A stretch of 18,118 bases of DNA from Planctomycetaceae bacterium (GTDB lineage Bacteria; Planctomycetota; Planctomycetia; Pirellulales; Thermoguttaceae): the NCBI GenBank assembly GCA_031261125.1, contig JAISJZ010000185.1, forward strand, positions 1 to 18,118. Direction: 5' to 3'. This document shows positions 12,739-18,118 of this stretch, one piece after another. Position 1 is the stretch's first letter. Each line of letters starts with the position of its first letter. Both the position numbers and the translations under genes were made by a program. A model generated the notes under the pieces. That model saw only the letters and a program-made list of their open reading frames with translations. It was not told where the DNA came from and ran no database searches.

Positions 12739-13077
12739 CTAAAATGTAACATATCTCGGCAGCACCGGATAGTAGTAGTGTCCGAACAATCCGCGGCGAT
12801 AAACCGTCGGACCGGAACAGGGCGACGCAATCACGGCTGCCGGAATCGGTGCCGGTGCAACGACGACCGGCGCGGCAACGACCGGACGATAGTGATGTCC
12901 GAACAAGCCGAGCCGATAAGGAACCACTGGACCGGCACAGGGGCAGCCGTCCGCCGGTGCCACCACAACTGCTGGGGCGGTTTGCGATGCTGGAACGGCT
13001 TTTTCTTCGGCGGCGGCAAAGTTGACGGCAGTTAACACAACTGCCAGTGCGAACAACGCACAAACGATTTTCTTCAT
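12739..13077 (-). CDS. Small exported proline/valine-rich protein with duplicated GLFGH motif
   Basis: This encodes 112 residues. The signal peptide spans 1-23 (KKIVCALFALAVVLTAVNFAAA). The mature part is rich in Ala, Val and Pro and contains two copies of a motif: C47-A-GP-x-V-x-YRLGLFGHHYRPV and C87-S-GP-x-V-YRRGLFGHYYYPV. Each copy holds a Cys, a GP turn and an aromatic-rich core. Short planctomycete exported proteins with RGLFG-type motifs come to mind, but no function is known to me; a cell-envelope role is a guess. The start ATG 13077 is fixed by AAAGGAG 6 bases upstream and by the signal peptide; the ATG at 13110 is less likely. It has one of the best promoter and ribosome-site pairs in the window, suggesting abundant expression. 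Confidence 0.83.
   Translation of the reverse strand: MKKIVCALFALAVVLTAVNFAAAEEKAVPASQTAPAVVVAPADGCPCAGPVVPYRLGLFGHHYRPVVAAPVVVAPAPIPAAVIASPCSGPTVYRRGLFGHYYYPVLPRYVTF
12763..12945 (-). repeat. Two diverged copies of the GLFGH module
   Basis: The copies at about 12880-12945 and 12763-12825 are related at DNA level too, sharing GTCCGAACA and GGACCGG blocks about 118 bases apart. The linker between them is Ala/Val/Pro-rich. Confidence 0.75.
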
Positions 13078-13083
13078 AGTAAA

Positions 13084-13090
13084 CTCCTTT
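13084..13090 (-). promoter_or_regulatory. Strong Shine-Dalgarno site of the small exported protein
   Basis: The minus strand reads AAAGGAG with 6 bases before ATG 13077. This decides the start in favour of the signal peptide beginning MKKIV. Confidence 0.75.
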
Positions 13091-13112
13091 GTGTAAAAGG
13101 TGTGAAACACAG

Positions 13113-13141
13113 GTTAAACCAAACTACCCATCTAGTTTAAC
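13113..13141. promoter_or_regulatory. Inverted repeat over the -10 box, possible operator
   Basis: GTTAAAC (13113-13119) and GTTTAAC (13135-13141) are perfect seven-base complements with 15 bases between. The right arm covers the -10 box and the centre is at the predicted transcription start, a typical place for a repressor site. Confidence 0.35.
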
Positions 13142-13162
13142 TGATACAATCGGCAAAGTCAA
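13134..13162 (-). promoter_or_regulatory. Sigma70-type promoter of the small exported protein
   Basis: On the minus strand TTGACT (13157-13162, 5 of 6) and TAAACT (13134-13139, 4 of 6) are 17 bases apart. The predicted start near 13127 gives a leader of about 50 bases carrying the AAAGGAG site. Confidence 0.55.
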
Positions 13163-13192
13163 CTACCCCGAAAAAAAAATTAGAAACAAAAT

Positions 13193-13210
13193 TGGAAAAT
13201 TTATTTTCCA
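13193..13210. promoter_or_regulatory. 18-base perfect palindrome in the divergent region
   Basis: TGGAAAAT and ATTTTCCA are perfect eight-base complements around TT. It lies between the divergent exported-protein and oxidoreductase genes, 31 bases upstream of the first gene's -35 box. It looks like a dimeric regulator site; a hairpin read from the plus strand is followed only by mixed A/T. Confidence 0.4.
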
Positions 13211-13298
13211 TTATTATTGCTTTATTTGAACAACTGTGCGAAAATGCCGCGGTCTGGTTTTTCCATTCATTTCCGCTGCTTGACAGCGGTCTCCTTCG

Positions 13299-14561
13299 AT
13301 GAAACATTCACGCCGTCAGTTTTTACAAGTCAGCGGATTGACATCCGCCGCTCTTATCGCCGCGCCGGTGGTCGTGCCGTCGTCCGTGTTCGGTGATGAC
13401 ACCCAAGTTGCTCCCAGCGAGCGGATTACCGTCGGACATATCGGAGTCGGCAATCAAGGCGGACATAACTTCCGTATGTTCCAAGGCGTAAAAGAAGCGC
13501 AAAGCGTTGCAACGGCCGACTGCTTCAAAAGCAGGCGCGAAGGTTTTGCCGCGGCGTGCAAAGGAAAAGCATACGCCGATTATCGGGAACTCATTGCCGA
13601 CCCGAAAATTGATGCCGTCGTGATTTGTACGCCCGACCATAATCACGTTCCGCTCGCGCTCGCCGCCGCCAAAGCGAAGAAAGGCGCGTATGTCGAAAAG
13701 CCGCTCGGCTTGACAATAGCGCAAAACTTGCTGTGTGAAAAAGTGTTTGCGGAAAACGGCGTGCAGTTTCAGTACGGAACACAGCAGCGCAGCCAACGCA
13801 GCGTTTATCTCGGCAATCAACTCGTTCACCAAGGGGCAATCGGCAAAATCGTGAAAATCGAAGTTGATGCCCCGGACGGACACGGCGGCGGGTCGAAGAC
13901 CGTTGTACCGCTCCCGGCGGACTTGGGCGAGGACGGTTTCAGGATGTGGCTCGGCGATGCCCCAAAGCGGGAATACACGGCGGATACTTGCAAACCGGAC
14001 GGAACGTATATGATTTACGATTTTAGTATCGGTTATCTCGGCGGCTGGGGCGCACATCCGCTCGATATGATGGTTTGGGCGTGCGATGCCGACCTGTCAG
14101 GAATTGTCCGTGTCGAAGGAACAGGGCAAATCAACAAGGACGACCTTTGCGATGCCGTGTTTCACTGGGATATGAAAATCAAACTCGGCGATGTCGATTT
14201 CGTGTTCAAGCCCGGTACCGACCGGACGCGGTTCTACAACGCCGGCGGCGATTGGATACAAGTCGGACGCGGCAGCGGTACGCAGGCAAGCAAGCCGGAG
14301 TTGTTAAAAATTCCGGTGAAAGAGGAGAACGCCTTGCCGGTTAGTACACATCATCAGCGGGACTTTATTTTGGCGGTGCGGGACAAGCGTTCGGCTGTCT
14401 CGCATTTGACGGATGCCGTCCGCAGCGACAACATTTCTCAACTTTGCGACATTGCGATTCGGACGAAGAGCGTTGTGAAGTGGGACCCGAAAGCGAAGCA
14501 ACTTGTTGACGCAACGGCGGAACAGAAAACAATTTTCGACCGCCGTCCGCTGACCGTTTAG
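13299..14561 (+). CDS. Tat-exported Gfo/Idh/MocA-family oxidoreductase
   Basis: This is a 420-residue NAD(P)-dependent oxidoreductase. The N-terminus SRRQFLQ plus a hydrophobic stretch to about residue 32 is a twin-arginine signal, so it is exported folded with its cofactor. The Rossmann motif GVGNQG is at 49-54; CTPDHNHV at 110-117; the catalytic lysine is K134 in EKPLG; and GGWGAHPLDMMVW (248-260) holds the conserved H253 and D256. Exported paralogues are numerous in planctomycetes and act on sugars or inositol-like substrates; some relatives are glycosidases that work through an oxidation step. The substrate is unknown. ATG 13299 is the only sensible start for the Tat signal, yet only a pyrimidine-rich CTCCTTCG precedes it. 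Its stop overlaps the convergent hydrolase stop by 4 bases. Confidence 0.94.
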   Translation: MKHSRRQFLQVSGLTSAALIAAPVVVPSSVFGDDTQVAPSERITVGHIGVGNQGGHNFRMFQGVKEAQSVATADCFKSRREGFAAACKGKAYADYRELIADPKIDAVVICTPDHNHVPLALAAAKAKKGAYVEKPLGLTIAQNLLCEKVFAENGVQFQYGTQQRSQRSVYLGNQLVHQGAIGKIVKIEVDAPDGHGGGSKTVVPLPADLGEDGFRMWLGDAPKREYTADTCKPDGTYMIYDFSIGYLGGWGAHPLDMMVWACDADLSGIVRVEGTGQINKDDLCDAVFHWDMKIKLGDVDFVFKPGTDRTRFYNAGGDWIQVGRGSGTQASKPELLKIPVKEENALPVSTHHQRDFILAVRDKRSAVSHLTDAVRSDNISQLCDIAIRTKSVVKWDPKAKQLVDATAEQKTIFDRRPLTV

Positions 14562-16942
14562 TCCGCGTACAAAAATAACTTCCGTACTTCGATTTTGCCG
14601 GTCGTTTCCACGGTGTTTCCGCCGATTGAAACGACCGGCACTTCGTTCAAGTCGAGTTGATTGTTTGCGTCGGGTGCTGTTGCCGTACTGTATCCGAACA
14701 CGTCAAACGGCAATTTCAAGACCGTCCATTCATCACTGCGGACGGCAAGGTCAGCGATGTAGCCCGCTCCGTTCTTTTCAAACAAAAAACACCGCGGCGT
14801 AATCTTCCCGATAACGCGGATTTCCGTTAACAAACCGTTGTACGCAGTCAAGTCCGTTCCTTCCGGCAACTCGAACCGAGGATACACCCATCGGTCGCCG
14901 TCGCCGGTGAATACAGCCGACATCTGCCAAACGCCGTTCTGTGCCGTCATTGTCAAATCGCAGTAGTTCGGGGCGTTCTGCTGCCAACGGGAAACATCAG
15001 AAACCGGCAACGGTGTTGTCCGTTTCACCGTTGACAAAACGCCGTTCAACGTTGCTTGTCCGCGAAGGTAAAAAACCAAACTCCCTAGTTTTTCTTCCCT
15101 GTGTGCGGCGGTGATTTTTACTTGTTTCCATTCGCCGGTTTCCAGTCCTAATGATTTTACCGGTACGTTAAACACCGTATCGGCAAACCCCTGCGCCGGA
15201 ACCGTGAACGGCGTTTGCTGTCTGGACGTTTGCAGCGTCAGCGTTCCTTTCAATTCGGTATTCCCCAAGTTAAACAGTTTGATTTTCAACGGCAACTCTT
15301 CTATGTCTGTTTTTGTCAGTGTATAGCCGTCCGGTTTCGCTGATACAATGTTCTTGTCAAACTCGAACCGCATCACCAGCGGCTTTTGCTGTCCGCTGTT
15401 CGTTTGGAACGGCTTCTTTGCCTGCTGATAAATTTTCATTGCCGCTGTATCTTTCTGCACAAAGTTTGCCGGTACATCGCCGTCAAAATGAACATAGTAC
15501 AACCGGGCTGATTCCAACTTCAATTTACTGTCCGTCAAGTTTAACGGTTCACCGGTCAACGCTTCGATGTATTTCACTTTGCCGGGGATTTGATACTGCT
15601 TCGGTTCATTCAACGCCGTTGTGTAAAGTACCGCAACCGTTTCATTCTTTGCGTTCTTAAACAATCTTGCCCGCTGAATTGCCGGTTCGTCCGTTTTCAA
15701 ATCGCCGATGTACTTCGTACCGCTTAACGTCTGAATCAGTTGAACGTATCCCGCCATTGACCGGCACGGCGAACCGGTTTTGTCCATCATTCCGAAGTTG
15801 TTATCATTCTCATCGTAATACGGATACACAAACGGAAAATACCGGTCAACGCCGCAACACCGTGATTCCACGCCCTTCATCACAATATCGGCAGCACTGA
15901 CCGCATCTTGTTCCGCATTGGGACGTTCGGTGCCGCGTTTCCAAGGACGACCGCACTCCGTCAACCACAGCGGCATTGATTCAAAACCGGATTCCGTCAG
16001 ATAATTGCGGTAATCGGCAACTAACTTTTCCATTGACGGGGCGGTACCGTAAGTGTGAAAACTGAACCCGTCAACGGCATCAAGCAAACCGTTTTCTGCC
16101 GCCGTTTTTAACCAGCGTTTTTGGAAGTGTGCCATCACGCCGCCGAACAACGGCGTTTTGATACCGGCTTTCTTATATTGAAACGAAACCGCCTTTACCG
16201 CCGGAACATATTGGTCGGACGGCAATTCCGCTCCGAAAAAAATTTCCGGTTCATTCCAGATTTCCAACGCTCCCCACGCGGAGTGCCATTTTTCGGCAAC
16301 GGTCTGCCAACTCTTTGCCGTCTTGATTAAGTTGCCGGGATAGACCTCGATTTTATTCGTCCACTCCGGCGCATCGTGAAACAGTTCCAGCACTTCGATT
16401 CCGTTCGCTTTACAGCACTGACGGACTTTGTCATAGTTGCGGTGCGTCTGCCAATCGAACGTTCCTTCGTTTTTTTCAATACCGTCCCATTGAACGCGTT
16501 CCCGCAACATTACTATTCCCGAACGCCGCGCTGCCTTGATAAGTCCTTCCCGCAGGTTGTCATCGCCGACCAGCCAAGACAGGGCGGCATCAATCGCAAA
16601 AAAATTGTCCCGCGTGCCTTCAAATGCCGGAAGCGAAATAATGCCGAACGTTTGTTTATTCGGAAATTGAATTTCCCAGAATCCTTGCGGAAACGTACCG
16701 CTGACAGAAATTGTCTTGCTGTTCACCGCGGTTTTGATTGCCGTGCTGACCGGTTCCCCGGCAGCGGAAAGAATCGCGGTACCGGTGATGTCCGGTGTTT
16801 CGCCGTCAACGGTATTGAAGCGGAACGTTGTTTCCGTTTCCGGCTGGACAAAGAATTGTTCGGCGTTTTCCGGTTTCAGTGTTGCCGCCGATGCCGTGAA
16901 AGCGAAACAAACGGCAAACAGAAAGATAAGACAGCGTTTCAT
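14558..16942 (-). CDS. Secreted clan GH-A glycoside hydrolase, multi-domain
   Basis: This is a 794-residue protein with a signal peptide (KRCLIFLFAVCFAFTASA, cleavage near residue 19). After a short beta domain (about 25-105), a TIM barrel runs from about 110 to 415. Acid/base E231 is in LEIWNEPEI and nucleophile E329 in LWLTECGRPW, the spacing and wording of clan GH-A, closest in feel to GH39-like or PslG-like enzymes. HTYG at 296-299 fits the barrel too. Residues 420-490 and 520-630 look like beta-sandwich domains. The last 150 residues (YCDLTMTAQNGVW..., DEWTVLKLPFDVFG) resemble a carbohydrate-binding jelly roll. The family number and substrate are not certain. ATG 16942 begins the signal peptide; the earlier ATG 16981 adds 13 unlikely residues. 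No Shine-Dalgarno site is seen. Confidence 0.88.
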   Translation of the reverse strand: MKRCLIFLFAVCFAFTASAATLKPENAEQFFVQPETETTFRFNTVDGETPDITGTAILSAAGEPVSTAIKTAVNSKTISVSGTFPQGFWEIQFPNKQTFGIISLPAFEGTRDNFFAIDAALSWLVGDDNLREGLIKAARRSGIVMLRERVQWDGIEKNEGTFDWQTHRNYDKVRQCCKANGIEVLELFHDAPEWTNKIEVYPGNLIKTAKSWQTVAEKWHSAWGALEIWNEPEIFFGAELPSDQYVPAVKAVSFQYKKAGIKTPLFGGVMAHFQKRWLKTAAENGLLDAVDGFSFHTYGTAPSMEKLVADYRNYLTESGFESMPLWLTECGRPWKRGTERPNAEQDAVSAADIVMKGVESRCCGVDRYFPFVYPYYDENDNNFGMMDKTGSPCRSMAGYVQLIQTLSGTKYIGDLKTDEPAIQRARLFKNAKNETVAVLYTTALNEPKQYQIPGKVKYIEALTGEPLNLTDSKLKLESARLYYVHFDGDVPANFVQKDTAAMKIYQQAKKPFQTNSGQQKPLVMRFEFDKNIVSAKPDGYTLTKTDIEELPLKIKLFNLGNTELKGTLTLQTSRQQTPFTVPAQGFADTVFNVPVKSLGLETGEWKQVKITAAHREEKLGSLVFYLRGQATLNGVLSTVKRTTPLPVSDVSRWQQNAPNYCDLTMTAQNGVWQMSAVFTGDGDRWVYPRFELPEGTDLTAYNGLLTEIRVIGKITPRCFLFEKNGAGYIADLAVRSDEWTVLKLPFDVFGYSTATAPDANNQLDLNEVPVVSIGGNTVETTGKIEVRKLFLYAD

Positions 16943-17066
16943 AAGACGGAGTTTATAAGGGCGACCTCTATTGACCCCCATAATTTACTACTTAAACTTT
17001 GAAACGTCAACATCCAGTTCTCCGCCGGAGTGCGAAACCTCAATTAAAAGCCCCCTGTTTAGCCCA

Positions 17067-17081
17067 CGCACCAACGGTGCG
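17067..17081 (-). terminator. Hairpin after the right-edge hydrolase gene
   Basis: CGCACC and GGTGCG form a six-base perfect stem with an AAC loop, 23 bases past the stop of the right-edge gene. No immediate T tract follows on the minus strand, although a CTTTTAATT run lies further on. The rest of the 162-base gap holds only a short CTCCG/CGGAG palindrome at 17020-17030. Confidence 0.4.
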
Positions 17082-17104
17082 GATATAAATCTTTCACTAT
17101 ACCG

Positions 17105-18118
17105 CTATTCGTTTTCCAATTTTAACAAAATACCGTGACCGGGCAGTACCCATTCACCTGTTTTGTCTGTAATTAGCGAAGTCGGCAGTCCGTCAATCGG
17201 AGAAAACCAAACAATTTTCTTATACGGCTTTACCGTCTCCAAATGGAACCTCGCAGAAAATTGTAAAGATGTATTCACCAGCATTGCGTAATCGCCGCCG
17301 TCATCACCTTTGAATTCGCCGACCATAAATGCCGGTACCGTTTTGATATTGCCCCGCGGTGATGCGGTGATTTTGACATCCTTAATCAATTTGCCGGGCA
17401 GTTGCGGTAAATCCGGTACAGGAGTTGGTGAAGTAAAATACACGCCGGTTGATTCCAAGTGATTCATCTTAGGACCAAGCGTTGTAACGTGTTTGTTTAT
17501 CGCCTGTAAGTACTGCCACAAAACAGTTCTGCGCCCTCGCATATCAAGCGGCGAATACGAAAAATGCGGAACGTAATAATAAATAAACCAGCCCAGTCCG
17601 CGACCGCCGGCGGCTAGCGTGCTATATGACTGAAAAGCGTACCTTGCCGGAGACGGCGGAGAAGATTCACCCTTAATTCGGTTGCAAGTGACAACGTTCC
17701 AGAACGGTAATTTGTACTTCAACGCAATTTCCCTGACTTGAAGCAAGTCCGCATAATACACCGCCGCTTTGCTCAAATCCTGCATATCATCGGAATACTC
17801 GACCATATAATTATCATAACTGATAAACTGCGGCTTGACTTCCTGAACATACCGCTCCAAGTATTCTGTGAACGTTTTTGTTTGCATTTGCGAATTCGGA
17901 TTCTGTTCGCTGTCTGTTGTCACATAACTGGGAAATAAGTTGATATACGCAATTTTGCCGGGGTCGTATTTTTTCACCGCTGCAACCGCCTTTGCTAATG
18001 CCGGAAACAGTTTTGCCCCCGGTTCATCCCGAAGGTAGTAGCCGATAACGCACGGATGTCCTTTGGATTCCTCAACAACGGTTTTGATTTTTGCATCAAT
18101 TTCCTCCGATGTCATTTT
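17105..18118 (-). CDS. Glycoside-hydrolase-like protein, C-terminal part (cut by right edge)
   Basis: The frame stays open to the right edge, so the true start and any signal peptide are outside; the ATG at 18115 is probably internal. About 337 residues are visible. GYYLRDEPGAKLF near residues 25-37 of the visible part carries the D-E-P motif seen in TIM-barrel hydrolases, in the place of the acid/base. PQFISYDNYMVE near 94-105 and GLGWFIYYY near 170 fit later barrel strands. After about 255 a beta-sandwich tail follows (AMLVNTSLQFSARFHLE, GHGILLKLENE). It resembles GH42-like or unclassified planctomycete hydrolases. The nucleophile cannot be named. It sits upstream of the other hydrolase in the same direction, 162 bases away, suggesting a shared glycan-degrading role. 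Confidence 0.78.
   Translation of the reverse strand, partial: KMTSEEIDAKIKTVVEESKGHPCVIGYYLRDEPGAKLFPALAKAVAAVKKYDPGKIAYINLFPSYVTTDSEQNPNSQMQTKTFTEYLERYVQEVKPQFISYDNYMVEYSDDMQDLSKAAVYYADLLQVREIALKYKLPFWNVVTCNRIKGESSPPSPARYAFQSYSTLAAGGRGLGWFIYYYVPHFSYSPLDMRGRRTVLWQYLQAINKHVTTLGPKMNHLESTGVYFTSPTPVPDLPQLPGKLIKDVKITASPRGNIKTVPAFMVGEFKGDDGGDYAMLVNTSLQFSARFHLETVKPYKKIVWFSPIDGLPTSLITDKTGEWVLPGHGILLKLENE

Noticed and set aside
13280..13285. TTGACA as a -35 box for the oxidoreductase
   Set aside because: A matching -10 would fall inside the coding sequence; the TTGACA lies in a small CCGCT/AGCGG hairpin instead.
13323..14057. 244-residue frame antisense to the oxidoreductase
   Set aside because: The sense strand carries a full Gfo/Idh/MocA protein; the antisense product has no recognisable domain.
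1..18118. CRISPR array, tRNA, rRNA or insertion sequence
   Set aside because: No regularly spaced repeats, cloverleaf-like sequence, rRNA-like block or transposase coding sequence was seen.

Overview
The window looks like chromosomal DNA of a Gram-negative planctomycete-like bacterium, possibly a host-associated or gut relative of the Pirellulales/Thermoguttaceae. This rests on family recognition only. Supporting features are a thymidylate kinase with the CRDPG and SDRFLL...YQG..GG wording I associate with planctomycetes, a Tat-exported Gfo/Idh/MocA oxidoreductase, a secreted S1 sulfatase with a HEAT-like tail, a small exported GLFGH-motif protein, and few clear Shine-Dalgarno sites. By eye the bulk is about 50% GC; the leftmost 2 kb is visibly more AT-rich.

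Layout. 1-1954 (+): the tail of a D12-class adenine methyltransferase, then, 4 bases on, a complete AlwI-family endonuclease. This is a type II/IIS restriction-modification pair, probably acquired. 2140-8470 (-): an OPA-family organophosphate:phosphate antiporter lies downstream of a 1650-residue autotransporter with Chlamydia Pmp-like repeats. 8565-9822 (+): dTMP kinase overlaps a coiled-coil PD-(D/E)XK nuclease-like gene. 9953-11866 (+): secreted sulfatase. 11884-13077 (-): HAD phosphatase and a small exported repeat protein. 13299-14561 (+): Tat-exported oxidoreductase. 14558-18118 (-): a secreted clan GH-A glycoside hydrolase and a second glycoside-hydrolase-like gene cut by the right edge.

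The sulfatase, two glycoside hydrolases, exported oxidoreductase and phosphate-ester antiporter fit degradation of sulfated or complex glycans. They are not one operon, so the link is functional inference only.

The most striking signal is at window scale. Several 4-base palindromes are almost absent: in a by-eye scan I found no CATG, no AGCT, one GATC, two GGCC and at least three CTAG, where about 70 of each would be expected. Other palindromes such as CCGG, GTAC, ACGT and TCGA are common. The GATC loss fits the left-edge restriction-modification system, whose family includes GGATC cutters. No gap without a gene exceeds 300 bases, and I saw no tRNA, rRNA, CRISPR array or transposase.
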